Below, piece after piece: positions 42,024 to 52,094 of a DNA stretch of 64,000 nt; the first letter of the stretch is position 1; the number at the start of each line of letters is the position of its first letter. The notes under the pieces were generated by a model. That model was not told the origin of the DNA and searched no databases. It was given only the letters and a program-made list of their open reading frames with translations. Both the position numbers and the translations under genes were made by a program. The stretch is from contig JBKGRZ010000009.1 of NCBI GenBank assembly GCA_046518185.1, forward strand, positions 59,178 through 123,177, given 5' to 3'. The stretch is from Scandinavium vulneris_A (GTDB lineage Bacteria; Pseudomonadota; Gammaproteobacteria; Enterobacterales; Enterobacteriaceae).

Positions 42024-42740
42024 GTGAAGAAACAACATACAGCCTCCCCTGGGGAGGCTTCTTCAGCTGCGGCTGAAGCCCGGGCAGAGTCTGAACGCAT
42101 GCTCCCCTTCATGGAGGCGATGCTGCTTCATAAAGAAAAGATGCTGAATGCTTCCTTTGCCCGTAAGTGCCTGGCGGTGGCCCTGGTGTCTGTATCCTTC
42201 AACCTGGTGCAGTTTCCGGTTAACGCCTGGCTTGCCTGGCAGGTTGCTCACCCGCCGGTGAAATACTTCGCCACGTTGAACGGGAGCGTGCTGGCCGTGT
42301 ACCCCACGTCGGAGCCTGTCTATCGTGATGATGACATCATCGATTTTGGTGACAAGATGATACGTGCCGCCTTCCAGATAGATTTCAAGAACTATCGAAC
42401 CCAGATAAGCGACCAGCAACAGAAGTTCTCCGAGGACGGCTTCAGGAGCTACTACGCCGCGCTGACAAACTCCAATCTGTTCTCAAGGGTGAAAACGGAC
42501 AAGCTGCTGATGTCGGCCAACGTCACCCGTAAGGGGATGATTTACCGGCGTGGCCGGGAAGGCCAGGGCGGACCCTACATCTGGGAAGTTCAGTACCCCG
42601 TCACGCTGAGTCTCGATGGCCAGACCCGCAGCCTGCCGCCTCAGAACTTCATCTTTACGATCCGCATCCAGCGAACCGACGTCAGGCTCAAACCGGAAGG
42701 AATCGAAGTGGCCTCCGTGGTCACCCGGGATGACCGCTAA
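42024..42740 (+). CDS. traM: TraM, DotI/IcmL-like protein
   Basis: A 238-residue single-pass inner-membrane protein: cytoplasmic N-terminus, a helix near residues 45-70 (LAVALVSVSFNLVQFPVNAWLAW) and the periplasmic DotI domain (VYRDDDIIDFGDKMIRAAFQIDFKNYR ... YIWEVQYPVTLSL), a VirB8-like fold. Start is GTG 42024. Part of the DotI-DotJ inner-membrane subcomplex. Confidence 0.9.
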   Translation: MKKQHTASPGEASSAAAEARAESERMLPFMEAMLLHKEKMLNASFARKCLAVALVSVSFNLVQFPVNAWLAWQVAHPPVKYFATLNGSVLAVYPTSEPVYRDDDIIDFGDKMIRAAFQIDFKNYRTQISDQQQKFSEDGFRSYYAALTNSNLFSRVKTDKLLMSANVTRKGMIYRRGREGQGGPYIWEVQYPVTLSLDGQTRSLPPQNFIFTIRIQRTDVRLKPEGIEVASVVTRDDR

Positions 42741-42758
42741 GTCTTGTCAGGAAACCTC

Positions 42759-43772
42759 ATGAAAATTCGACTTCTCACGACAGCTTTATTGCTCTTGTCG
42801 GCAAGCTCCGTGCTGGCCGCTGACTGGGCCGATGCCCGCACCAATACGCCTACCACTGCGATGCCGCCTGCCCCGGCGCCCGCGGCACAAACAGCGTCAA
42901 CCTCTGCTCCGGCGGCTCCGCCGGTGCAGAGCGAGCCCGCAACGGACATTACCGCGCCATTACGCCAGACGCCGCCTGCGCCCCTCTCAGCAGCCGAATC
43001 CTGGGCCATCAGTCAGGCCGCCCCACTCAACCGGGGTGAGATCGAAAACGTCAGCCGGGCCGTCGATGATGCCAGCCGTGGGCGGGCCTGGCAGCCTGCC
43101 GACGTCGTGCCGCGTATCTCTACGCTGACGGTAAATCTCTCCCCGGGCGCATCACTGCCGGTACTCCGGACAGCCACACACCAGGCCAGCACAGTGATGT
43201 TTACGGATAACACAGGCGCCCCCTGGCCACTGGCAGCGCCTCCCTATAACGCCAACGATAAAGGCTTCTCGGTGAGTTACATCCCCGACAGCAGCGTGAT
43301 GACAGTTCAGGCCACACGGCAGTATGACCGGGGGAATATCACGGTGTATCTGAAGGGACTTGCGGTACCGATTATCGTGGATATCACCAGCGGAGAAGCC
43401 ACCAACGCGACGACGTCCCGGGTCATTGATACCCGACTCGATCTGCGTATCCCGCAGCGCGGGCCACAGGCGAAAAAAATGGCGGCACCACAATCCAGGA
43501 TTGGCCTGAACGATCCCACACTGCAGGCCTTCCTCGATGGCGTCCCCCCTAAAGACGCGCACCGTCTGAAAACGGAGGGTGCAGTGCCAGATACGCAGGT
43601 CTGGCAGATGGGCGACGACCTCTTTATTCGCACACGCAGCGAGCTGCGTGATGAGTTCGAACAGACCCTGGCCTCTGGTGATGGAACCTGGCTGTACAAG
43701 TTGCCACTGACCCCGGAAGTGGCTTTTTCTCATGCCGGTCAAACGGTCTGGATGACATTAGCTCTGGAGTAA
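42759..43772 (+). CDS. traN: TraN, DotH/IcmK-like core protein
   Basis: A 337-residue precursor with a signal peptide (LTTALLLLSASSVLA), a Pro/Ala-rich linker and the DotH domain (LNRGEIENVSRAVDDASRGRAWQPADVVPRI ... TVMFTDNTGAPWPLAAPPYN ... ITVYLKGLAVPIIVDI). It forms the outer ring of the core complex with DotC/DotD/DotG. ATG 42759 is chosen as the signal peptide start over an in-frame codon at 42744. Confidence 0.92.
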   Translation: MKIRLLTTALLLLSASSVLAADWADARTNTPTTAMPPAPAPAAQTASTSAPAAPPVQSEPATDITAPLRQTPPAPLSAAESWAISQAAPLNRGEIENVSRAVDDASRGRAWQPADVVPRISTLTVNLSPGASLPVLRTATHQASTVMFTDNTGAPWPLAAPPYNANDKGFSVSYIPDSSVMTVQATRQYDRGNITVYLKGLAVPIIVDITSGEATNATTSRVIDTRLDLRIPQRGPQAKKMAAPQSRIGLNDPTLQAFLDGVPPKDAHRLKTEGAVPDTQVWQMGDDLFIRTRSELRDEFEQTLASGDGTWLYKLPLTPEVAFSHAGQTVWMTLALE

Positions 43773-43774
43773 AC

Positions 43775-45040
43775 ATGGCTGTTGAAAAAGACGCCCGCCG
43801 GGACGTGAAGAAAACCGGCTTAATCATCGTCGGCGGTGGCTTCGCAGCCATTGCCATGATTTTCTTAATAGCCTCCTGGCTTAACGCCCCGCCACCGGCA
43901 GTGACACGGATAAGCGTGGATAAAACCGTCGGCGGAACCGGTAAAACCACGGCGGAAAGTCCGCAATACCAGACACTGCTCAGGGAGAACAACGCGGAAG
44001 GTGCTAAGCAGGCAATGGCGAATAACACCAGTTTTATCGCCTCTGCCGGTTCGGGAACTGTCCGTCAGGTCCCCCCGATTTCGCAGGAGGCGCCACCTCC
44101 TCCACCACCACCGGCACCGCGTGCTGAAAATTCGCTGCCGCCGCCTCAGCCCGCGCCTGCACAGTCTATCGATCCTGAGCGAAAGAAGGCCCTGGAGGCG
44201 CTGCTTAAAGAGCTCGCCGTTCAACGCGGCGCACCGGCAGGTCAGCTGGCAAGTGTCACCGGACAACCTCCGGGACAAGCAGCCCAGCCAGCTGGCACGC
44301 CGGGGGTCGCCGCTGCCAGTCCGTTCGCCGGGTGGACCGACAGCCTTTCTCCGGCTTCACAGAATGGCAATGCGACAGATTCAGGTATGGCAACGGTGGA
44401 TCGCATCCTTATCCCCGTCGGCAGTCGCCCTGGCGGTGTGATTGAAACGGCGATTGACTCTGATAACACCGGGTCTCAGGTGCTGGCCCGCATCCCGGCG
44501 GGGCCTTACGCCGGTGCTACCCTGACGGCGAATGGCGTTCAGCTCGCCGGCGATGGCGTGTCCATCCACTTCACCAATATGGACTGGAACAACAACACCT
44601 GGCGTATCGATGCCTGGGCGGCCATGCCGGATACGCTTCAGTCATCTGTGGCCTCGTCAGTCAACAACCGGTACACGACGCGTATTCTGCTGCCGGCACT
44701 CGCACACGGGCTTGGCCTGGGTGGTCAGCTGTATGCCAGCGCCAATACGCAAATTCTGAGTACCGGATACAACACCATCGAGGGGCGCGTGGGCATGCCT
44801 GACGGTAAAGCCGTGGCGGGCACCATTCTCGGCGGTGCTGCGCAGCAGGCAGGTCAGGTGATAAGTCAGGATGCACAAAAGCTGCCGGTGAAACAGGTGC
44901 TTGTCGATCGTGGCCAGAGCATCGCCGTGTTGTTCATGACGGCGGTGAAGGAAAGCGACAAAGCGATCAAGACCCGTGACGAACCTGCGGCCATGAGTCT
45001 GCAGCCCGCCAGTCGTATGGTTCCCGCCTTACATCCCTGA
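43775..45040 (+). CDS. traO: TraO, DotG/IcmE-like core protein
   Basis: This 421-residue protein has one membrane helix (LIIVGGGFAAIAMIFLIASWL), a proline-rich region (EAPPPPPPPAPRAEN) and a C-terminal VirB10/TrbI-like domain (ILIPVGSRPGGVIETAIDSDNTGSQVLARI ... GHGL-type LAHGLGLGGQLYA). It spans the periplasm and lines the channel. It starts 2 bases after traN. Confidence 0.92.
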   Translation: MAVEKDARRDVKKTGLIIVGGGFAAIAMIFLIASWLNAPPPAVTRISVDKTVGGTGKTTAESPQYQTLLRENNAEGAKQAMANNTSFIASAGSGTVRQVPPISQEAPPPPPPPAPRAENSLPPPQPAPAQSIDPERKKALEALLKELAVQRGAPAGQLASVTGQPPGQAAQPAGTPGVAAASPFAGWTDSLSPASQNGNATDSGMATVDRILIPVGSRPGGVIETAIDSDNTGSQVLARIPAGPYAGATLTANGVQLAGDGVSIHFTNMDWNNNTWRIDAWAAMPDTLQSSVASSVNNRYTTRILLPALAHGLGLGGQLYASANTQILSTGYNTIEGRVGMPDGKAVAGTILGGAAQQAGQVISQDAQKLPVKQVLVDRGQSIAVLFMTAVKESDKAIKTRDEPAAMSLQPASRMVPALHP

Positions 45041-45051
45041 AGAGAAACGCC

Positions 45052-45840
45052 ATGAAAGATACCTATTTCGATACGGACCTTGAGCCCGAGGCTTCGCCTT
45101 TGCCTGAACTTCATCCGGAACCGGAAGATGAAGTGACAGAGACGCCAGTTAAAGACGACAACCCCGGGCCTAAACGTCAGTTTATGGGGCATGACCTCAG
45201 TACGCTGCTGATTGCCGGCGGTGTACTGCTCGCCCTTCTCATCTATGCGTTTTGGCCGGATAGCCCCCCACAGCGCAACTTTGTGCCTGACCATCCTGAT
45301 ACTCAGGTCACGGCACCCGTTGAAGCAGAGGCGCCCGCACCGGACCCCGGGCCGCCGGCAGCCGTGGAACCCGAACTGCCTCAACACGCAGAGCCTGTTC
45401 AGCCCGCCGCCCCGACAGTGGATACGCAGGCATTGCAGCAGGTCAGTGAAGCGAACCAGGAAGGCATAAATACCCTGAATGGACGGGTCAGTGATGCAGA
45501 ACGACGCCTGGCGGAGATTGAAGCCCGGCTGAAGGTCATCGGGACCGGTACAACCGCGCCTGCACAAGCCGTCAGCCAGCCGGTAAAGCGCACGACCGTT
45601 AAATCCACGTCAACACGCCGTACATCGCACACGCGGACAGCCACTGTCAGCCAACGAAACGCCGGGGTGCAGGGCTGGCGGGTCAATACCATTTACCCGG
45701 GTATGGCCTGGATAACCCATGGCGGATCCACCTGGTCAGTACAGGCCGGCGATACACTCAACGGCATGACTATTCGCAGCATTAATGCGACTGCACGCAC
45801 CGTCACAACAGACAGGGGCGTCATTCGCCAGGGGGGCTGA
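45052..45840 (+). CDS. traP: TraP, transfer apparatus protein (DotF/IcmG position)
   Basis: A 262-residue protein with an acidic cytoplasmic N-terminus, one membrane helix (LSTLLIAGGVLLALLIYAFW), a Pro/Ala linker, a coiled-coil segment (EANQEGINTLNGRVSDAERRLAEIEARLKV) and a small C-terminal beta domain (TWSVQAGDTLNGMTIRSIN). Topology matches R64 TraP and the DotF-type proteins. Its stop overlaps traQ by one base. Confidence 0.85.
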   Translation: MKDTYFDTDLEPEASPLPELHPEPEDEVTETPVKDDNPGPKRQFMGHDLSTLLIAGGVLLALLIYAFWPDSPPQRNFVPDHPDTQVTAPVEAEAPAPDPGPPAAVEPELPQHAEPVQPAAPTVDTQALQQVSEANQEGINTLNGRVSDAERRLAEIEARLKVIGTGTTAPAQAVSQPVKRTTVKSTSTRRTSHTRTATVSQRNAGVQGWRVNTIYPGMAWITHGGSTWSVQAGDTLNGMTIRSINATARTVTTDRGVIRQGG

Positions 45841-46367
45841 TGGACGCCATTCAAATCCTGGTACAGGTCGCCGACGGTCTCAAGACAAGCGGTATCCGCC
45901 TGATACTGGCACTGGGTTTTATGTTCGGCCTTGGCGGTTGCATCTTCACGTTGTTCTCCGTCGCCCAACGAGCCCGAAACGGCAAACCGGCCAGCGGGCT
46001 TAAAGCCCTGGTGTCGGTCTGTCTCGGCGGTGCGCTCATCGCCCTGCAACAGATGATGAACAAAGCCGCCCATACCCTGAGTTTTGGTGATGTCTCCTTT
46101 GATGCCATCGCCTACGCGCCGGAATCAATGGGGCAGGCCAAGCTCGCCATCGATGCTGTTCTTACCCTGCTGCGTGCAGTCGGGGTGCTGTTTTTCTTCA
46201 TGGGTCTTTCCCGGATCCGCCGTTCCCTTGTTGATGGCCACACCGGCCTGTCAGCCCGGGAAGATGTCTCTGCAGGCATGGTGATACTCATCTGCGGCAT
46301 TCTGTTGGCCTGCAATCCACAACTGCTCAACGCCCTTCAAACCACCCTGGGTCTGAGCTGGAATTAA
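45840..46367 (+). CDS. traQ: TraQ, multi-helix membrane transfer protein (DotE/IcmC-like)
   Basis: A 175-residue hydrophobic protein with about four membrane helices (LILALGFMFGLGGCIFTLF, ALVSVCLGGALIALQQMM, LLRAVGVLFFFMGLSRI, MVILICGILLACN). It corresponds by order and topology to TraQ. Start codon ATG overlaps the traP stop (TGATG). Confidence 0.85.
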   Translation: MDAIQILVQVADGLKTSGIRLILALGFMFGLGGCIFTLFSVAQRARNGKPASGLKALVSVCLGGALIALQQMMNKAAHTLSFGDVSFDAIAYAPESMGQAKLAIDAVLTLLRAVGVLFFFMGLSRIRRSLVDGHTGLSAREDVSAGMVILICGILLACNPQLLNALQTTLGLSWN

Positions 46368-46393
46368 CTCCATAAACAAAAGAGGTTTTAACA

Positions 46394-46777
46394 ATGCGTA
46401 ATTTCACACTGTCCGTTTCCGTTCGTCTTTGGCTGGCTTGTGCTTCTCTGGGTCAACGCCTTCTGGCACCGGTTGTCGCCCTGCTGGGCACTCTGACGCT
46501 GCCCGCTCACGCTGATGACGGCATTTTTGGGATGTTCGATACCGTGGCAGATAGCGCCGATAACTCGGGGAAAAGTTTTCTGAAACTGGCGAAGTTTGGC
46601 GGCATTGGACTGGTCATTGTTGGCATCACCCTCTGGGTGGCCAAGAAAAAGAATCCGCAGATTGGCTGGGCTTCAGTCCTGACTTGTATTGGGGCCGGCT
46701 GCATTCTGATTGCCGTTGAACAGTTCATCAAGAAAGGTCAGAGCACCATTCAGCTGAACCCGGTTGATGTAGGTTAA
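46394..46777 (+). CDS. traR: TraR, small membrane transfer protein (DotP/IcmD-like)
   Basis: A 127-residue protein with an N-terminal signal or membrane segment (LAPVVALLGTLTLPAHA), then two hydrophobic helices (GGIGLVIVGITLWVA and SVLTCIGAGCILIAVEQFI), as in TraR/IcmD proteins. It lies between traQ and traT; traS of R64 is not present. Confidence 0.82.
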   Translation: MRNFTLSVSVRLWLACASLGQRLLAPVVALLGTLTLPAHADDGIFGMFDTVADSADNSGKSFLKLAKFGGIGLVIVGITLWVAKKKNPQIGWASVLTCIGAGCILIAVEQFIKKGQSTIQLNPVDVG

Positions 46778-46828
46778 TTTCACGCCCCGGCGCGCTGGCG
46801 CCGGGGTCCTGCATTTCAGGAGGTCAAC

Positions 46829-47782
46829 TTGAAGCGATTTCCGGAAACGGTCAGTTTCCTTTACCCCGTTCAGCTGGAGCCTTGTCCGCCGGACGACAGC
46901 GACACCACGCTCCCGTCCCTGAACCTGAAAGCCCAGGAGGCCGCTGACCTGTGCCAGTGGCTTCTTCCGCTTGTTAGCGAATTTTATCACTGTGGCATCT
47001 CTTCAGACGCTGGCTACGACTGCAATGTCTGGTTACTGCCACTGTTACCTCTGGCAGCACAGTTACAGCAACTGACGCCTGAGCAAAGCGAGGGATCTTC
47101 GCTGACTGAGCCGCTGACAAAATCTTGCCGGCGCTGGGCCCGTCATCACGTGACTCATTTGCGCCTGACCGCGGCCATTCGTTATCAGCACTTTGAAATT
47201 GAACCCCAGGTCTGGGGGCATGAGCGAGCCGGGCAAGATCCAAAGCAGCGCCGGCGGGCGGCGATACTCACCGGCAATGCCTGTGAATACTGCGGACACA
47301 TCAGTCCCAATAACCTGCTGGCATTTCGTGACAACAACCCGGAAAACACCCATGAAGATAACCTGGCCGTTGCCTGTGGCGTATGCCTGTGCAGCCGTCA
47401 TCTGAATCGCCTGGGCGCCAATGACGGTGTCATGGTTTATCTGCCGGAGCTCGCGCCGGCAGACCTCAGCCGACTGATAAGAACGGTGGTGGCCGCACGA
47501 CGTGACGGGGATGAACGCCAACAGAACGGTGCAACCATGATCCTCAACTGGCTGGCCGCGCACCGGGCCGAAACAGAGCGTTTCTGGGGGACCAGTCACC
47601 CCGGAGAGTTTGGCCAGGCGCTGCAGCAGTCATCGCCGGCACTGCGGGAGTCCCTGCAACAACGGCTGCGCCATATTGCGCTCATCCCCAATCCAGACAT
47701 TATTGCCTCCCGGCCGTTCAGCCTGAGCCTTCCGCCTGGCGACTGGGCGTCCCTGTACAACCAGTATTGCCGTCAGTCCTGA
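46829..47782 (+). CDS. traT: TraT, IcmJ/DotN-like zinc-binding protein
   Basis: TTG 46829 is the start, supported by a full AGGAGGT site six bases upstream. The 317-residue protein contains a zinc-ribbon/HNH-like core (GNACEYCGHISPNNLLAFRDNNPENTHEDNLAVACGVCLCSRHL) with two CxxC pairs, the feature of IcmJ/DotN, a cytoplasmic component of the type IVB coupling complex. It is unrelated to the F-plasmid surface exclusion TraT. Confidence 0.85.
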   Translation: MKRFPETVSFLYPVQLEPCPPDDSDTTLPSLNLKAQEAADLCQWLLPLVSEFYHCGISSDAGYDCNVWLLPLLPLAAQLQQLTPEQSEGSSLTEPLTKSCRRWARHHVTHLRLTAAIRYQHFEIEPQVWGHERAGQDPKQRRRAAILTGNACEYCGHISPNNLLAFRDNNPENTHEDNLAVACGVCLCSRHLNRLGANDGVMVYLPELAPADLSRLIRTVVAARRDGDERQQNGATMILNWLAAHRAETERFWGTSHPGEFGQALQQSSPALRESLQQRLRHIALIPNPDIIASRPFSLSLPPGDWASLYNQYCRQS

Positions 47783-47805
47783 CGGCCCTATCAGAGACTA
47801 TTCGC

Positions 47806-50800
47806 ATGAAAAACCCACTGGTCACCGCGCTGGAAGGCGTGGAAGAAGCCATTGCCTGGGTCTCGCGCTATGCGCTGGGTCAGGACTTTACCCGTTACTG
47901 TGACCTGCGCACCACGATTGGCCTGACTGACGACGACCGCAAACGTCGCCCGGGCATGGCCTCACCGTACATTTTCCTCACGGAGGAAGGCCATTACGCC
48001 AGCGTATTTGAAATCGAGGGAACCTATTGCGCGTTCAATGAACAGAAAGCCATTACGGAAGAAGAGAGGCGGGATAAGGCACTGTTCAGTAATTACATTG
48101 CACATCTGACAACCCTGCTGACCAGCGAGTTTAAAGAACACGGCCGTAAACTGAGCTTCGTTTTCGAATGCGACCCGGATAAAGCCCAGGCCGAACTAAA
48201 AAAATTGCTGGCTCACCAGTACCGTAGTCTGAAGCGTATGGGTCTCGACCTGACAGATATTCTGGATGAGCGTATTGAGAAAATGGCGCCCTTCATCGCC
48301 CGGGAACGGGCTTTCCTGGTGGTGTATACCGCCCGGGAAGCGCTGTCTACCACGGAGATCCGCGATGAAGAAAAACGACGTGAAGCTGTACTGAAGAAAA
48401 GCCCGGGCGCGCGATATGGTCAGAACCCTGTATTTCAGGCGCTGGAAGGGCTTAAAATTCGCCACGACACCTTTATTACCATGCTGGAAAATCAGTTTGG
48501 TAAGGGCGACTTTGGTACCCGTATCCGCCTGATGAATGCCCATGAATTTGGACTGGCGCAACGTGAGGAAATCGAACGCGACAGCACGTCAGAGTCCTGG
48601 CGCCCATTTTTGCCCGGCGATGTGAAGTGGCCTCATGGACGTCCGAAGGGTAACGACCATTCAACGCTGCTGGCGCCTCATCTTCACTATCAGTTATTCA
48701 ACAGCGAACCTGTGATCGATGGCAGTTTCATTCACGTTGATAACCACTGGCACACCACGCTGGCGCTTTCGCTGGGTCCCCAGCAGCCGGAAACGTTCAG
48801 CCAGCTGTTTGACAAAATCAACCGTAACCTGCCCTGGCGTATCCGTATGGATTTGATGCCCGGCGGAGTGAAAGCGCTCGGCGGGAAGAGAACCATTCTG
48901 GGACTGGCTGGCCTGCTGCCACCGCTGCGGCCGGTCTACAATTCCGTTCAATGGCTGGAGGAAACGGATAAAAGTGAACCGGTCTGTGTGATGACCATTT
49001 GCGCCAGCACCTGGGCCCGGGATAAAGAAACAGCAAAGCGTAACCGTACCCTGCTTCAGAAAGGACTCCAGTCCTGGGGGGTGTGTGAAGTGACGGGCAC
49101 ATTCGGGGATCCGATGCGTGCCTGGACGTCAACACTGGTGGGAGCAAACGCACTCAGTATTCCGTCACTGATGTACCCGCCCCTGTCAGCAGCACTGGCA
49201 TTGCTTCCCCTGCAGCGCCCGGCCACACCGTGGGCTGACGATGCCAGCATTGTGTTTGCCACCCCTGACGGCAAGCCCTTCCCGGTAAAACTGGCCAGCA
49301 ACCTGCAGACAAAATTTACGGAAATCGTTGCAGGTGAACCCGGCACCGGCAAATCGGTGGCCCTGGGGGCGCTCAGCGAGGCCATTCTGTTCTCCGGCCA
49401 GAGCAACCTGCCGTTTCTGTCCTATGTCGATAAAGGCTTTTCCGCACAGGGTCTGGTGAGGCTCATCCGCGATGCACTATCCAAATCCCGTCAGCATGAG
49501 GTGGAGGGTCTGGTACTGGAAAACAGCCGCCAGCACTGTAAGAACCCGTTTGACGTACAGCTCGGGATGAAATACCCGCTGACGCCGGAAAAGGAATACC
49601 TTCTCAGCATCTGCGAAACACTGTGCGTGAACCCGGAGACGGGAACACCGCCCAATTCGCAGGACTGCCGGCAGATCCTGAGCCGGGTTATTGATACAGC
49701 CTTTGAAAACAATGCCAGCCTGGCGCCGGTGCGTTATGCACAAACGCTCGAGCCGCGGGTTGATGAGGCACTGGAAAAAACGGGCATTCGCCTTGAGTAC
49801 GATACCGACTGGTGGTCAAAAGCCACCTGGTATGAGGTCAGAGACTTGCTCTTTGCCCGCGGGGAACTCAACGCTGCCACGAGGGCACATTATCAGGCCA
49901 TGCCGGAGCTGAGCGATCTTCAGGTGTACCTCAATGATGAAGACGTTCGGATGCAGTACGGCGCCATTACCCGCGAAGGCAGTGGCGAAACGCTGCTCTC
50001 CTATATCAGCCGCTGCCTGTCAGATGCCTTACGTACCTACAAAATGATCTCCGGTCGCACCGTCTTCGAGCTCAATTCGAACACGCGCGTAATAGCCATT
50101 GACCTGAACAACGTGGTCGGCGGCAAAACGCGTGCCGGTCAGGTCAAAACCGGTCTGATGTATCTGTATGCCGGACAACTGGCCGCCGGGCATTTTGAGC
50201 TGCCGCAGTACCGTAATGAACTGATGCGCGAACTGCCAGAAATGTACCAGCAGTTCCATCACGACCGACTGACCCAGCTGGCCCAGGAGGTAAAAACCAA
50301 GATTTACGACGAGCTGCACAACGCCAAAGATATTCCGTTTATCATGAATAAACTGGTTACCCAGGATCTGGAAAACCGAAAATTCTTCATCCGAACCGTG
50401 CTGAGCTCTCAGTATCTGAACCACTTCCCGCATGAAATTCTGAAGTCAGCCAACAGTCTCTACCTGATGCAAATCAGCCATGAGGATCTGCCTTTGCTGA
50501 CTGAGCATTTTGGCGTGCCGGCGCACACCGCACAGACGTTCCGCCATATCGGCTCCGGGGCCTCCCCTGACGGCAGCGGTACTCACTTCCTGGCGTGTTT
50601 CCGTCTGAAAACCGGCAGAGTCGTGCAGATCCTCAAAAACACCCTCGGCCCAAAGGAGCTGTGGGCGCTCAACTCAACCCCGAAAGATGCCGCCTTGCGC
50701 GATCAGCTGTATGACCTCCTCGACGGTCGTAGGGCCAGAGCCATCCTGGCTGAAGCCTTCCCGACAGGGAGTGCCGTCAACCTCATTGACCTGCGCCAGA

Positions 50801-50883
50801 AGGAAGCGCGTGAAACTGACCACGGCAACGTGATTAACCGACTGGCCAGCGAGCTGATTGCAGCGCGCGGCCTGCAAATCTGA
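47806..50883 (+). CDS. traU: TraU, DotO/IcmB-like ATPase (VirB4 type)
   Basis: The 1,025-residue cytoplasmic ATPase has Walker A GEPGTGKS at about 510-517 and a late Walker B-type region (TRVIAIDLNNVVGG). It energises the assembly of the type IVB machine. ATG 47806 (MKNPLVTALEGVEEAIAW) is preferred over an in-frame codon at 47767 inside traT. Confidence 0.93.
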   Translation: MKNPLVTALEGVEEAIAWVSRYALGQDFTRYCDLRTTIGLTDDDRKRRPGMASPYIFLTEEGHYASVFEIEGTYCAFNEQKAITEEERRDKALFSNYIAHLTTLLTSEFKEHGRKLSFVFECDPDKAQAELKKLLAHQYRSLKRMGLDLTDILDERIEKMAPFIARERAFLVVYTAREALSTTEIRDEEKRREAVLKKSPGARYGQNPVFQALEGLKIRHDTFITMLENQFGKGDFGTRIRLMNAHEFGLAQREEIERDSTSESWRPFLPGDVKWPHGRPKGNDHSTLLAPHLHYQLFNSEPVIDGSFIHVDNHWHTTLALSLGPQQPETFSQLFDKINRNLPWRIRMDLMPGGVKALGGKRTILGLAGLLPPLRPVYNSVQWLEETDKSEPVCVMTICASTWARDKETAKRNRTLLQKGLQSWGVCEVTGTFGDPMRAWTSTLVGANALSIPSLMYPPLSAALALLPLQRPATPWADDASIVFATPDGKPFPVKLASNLQTKFTEIVAGEPGTGKSVALGALSEAILFSGQSNLPFLSYVDKGFSAQGLVRLIRDALSKSRQHEVEGLVLENSRQHCKNPFDVQLGMKYPLTPEKEYLLSICETLCVNPETGTPPNSQDCRQILSRVIDTAFENNASLAPVRYAQTLEPRVDEALEKTGIRLEYDTDWWSKATWYEVRDLLFARGELNAATRAHYQAMPELSDLQVYLNDEDVRMQYGAITREGSGETLLSYISRCLSDALRTYKMISGRTVFELNSNTRVIAIDLNNVVGGKTRAGQVKTGLMYLYAGQLAAGHFELPQYRNELMRELPEMYQQFHHDRLTQLAQEVKTKIYDELHNAKDIPFIMNKLVTQDLENRKFFIRTVLSSQYLNHFPHEILKSANSLYLMQISHEDLPLLTEHFGVPAHTAQTFRHIGSGASPDGSGTHFLACFRLKTGRVVQILKNTLGPKELWALNSTPKDAALRDQLYDLLDGRRARAILAEAFPTGSAVNLIDLRQKEARETDHGNVINRLASELIAARGLQI

Positions 50884-50897
50884 TTAAGGCAAACCCC

Positions 50898-52094
50898 ATG
50901 AAGAAACGACTTCTGGCCGTCGCCATCGGCGGCCTTTTGCTGTCCGCAACACAGGCAATGGCCTACCCGGTGGAGGTAATGAGCAGCATTCCTGTTACCA
51001 CCCAGATTGTGCCGCAGCTGAGCACGGCCAACAGCACACTGGGCACCATCCTCTCCACTAACCAGCAGATTGGCGGGGCCATCAGTTCCGGCAACGACAA
51101 GATTGCGGCCATGATCCAGCAGTCAACGGAGAACATGCAGCAGTACGCCACCTATGCACAACAGGTGCAGAACCTCGAGCAGGCCAGGCGCAGCTACACC
51201 GTACCGGACAGTATCTGCAGTGAGTCTGCCTCCGGGCAGGCCTCACAAATCGCGCGTCAGTCCTCGGCAAAACAATCAACGCTTGCCAGTGGCGGTGGCG
51301 TCAGTAATAGCGCCATCAAAAAGGTCCTGTCATCTAAACCCGACGTACCGGAAAAAGGTCTGTTTGCCACGGCAGAAATCCACCGGAACTACTGCACAAA
51401 AGAAGATGCGGATGCCTGGGGCGAGCTCTGTAGCGGCGAATCGGCGTATCCGGGTGGGGATAAAGAAGTCCGTTCACTGCTGGCTGGCGCCGGCGCGGAA
51501 GACAAAGCCCCGGAGCTGACCTTCAGCCAGGAGCAGACTGACGCCGCGATGATGTATCTCAAAAACTCGGTTCGTCGAAGCCCGGGGCGCACGCTGAAAA
51601 AAGGGGAAGTCAAAACGGACAGCGGTCGTCAGTACATCGGGATGATGACAGAGCATGACGCCATACAAAGTGCAGCTGAGCAACCGCAGCTGGCGATGGT
51701 TGCCGCCAGTCAGCCCAACGAAGCCACAAAGGATGTGCTGGCCGAAGCACTCCAGACGCCATCGAGCAAAGCCTGGTTTGATGAGAATGCCTCAGCGGAA
51801 GCAAAACGCACCGGCATGATGTCGTTACGTGAATTTGAGTCCTTCGAAGTCAATCGCCGGTACGCCAATACGGATTATCAGACCGACCTGCAGGCGATGG
51901 ATGGTGACAACCTCCTGCGTGAGTCCATCCGTATTCAGAGCCTCGAGAACGCCCTGCTTTTGGGCATTAAACAGCAGCTGCAGGAGAACGCCATCATCTC
52001 TGGCCAGCAGCTGAGTCTTGAAGGTGCCCAGTACTACGAACCACGCCTCGCGCAGAAACTGCAGCAGGCCGCAGCCGGAGCCACACGCCAATGA
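50898..52094 (+). CDS. traW: TraW, secreted transfer protein
   Basis: A 398-residue precursor with a clear signal peptide (LLAVAIGGLLLSATQAMA) and a helical body containing four cysteines (DSICSES, NYCTKED, WGELCSGE). It agrees with R64 TraW in place and length; TraW is essential for transfer but biochemically uncharacterised. The stop overlaps the traX start (ATGA). Confidence 0.85.
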   Translation: MKKRLLAVAIGGLLLSATQAMAYPVEVMSSIPVTTQIVPQLSTANSTLGTILSTNQQIGGAISSGNDKIAAMIQQSTENMQQYATYAQQVQNLEQARRSYTVPDSICSESASGQASQIARQSSAKQSTLASGGGVSNSAIKKVLSSKPDVPEKGLFATAEIHRNYCTKEDADAWGELCSGESAYPGGDKEVRSLLAGAGAEDKAPELTFSQEQTDAAMMYLKNSVRRSPGRTLKKGEVKTDSGRQYIGMMTEHDAIQSAAEQPQLAMVAASQPNEATKDVLAEALQTPSSKAWFDENASAEAKRTGMMSLREFESFEVNRRYANTDYQTDLQAMDGDNLLRESIRIQSLENALLLGIKQQLQENAIISGQQLSLEGAQYYEPRLAQKLQQAAAGATRQ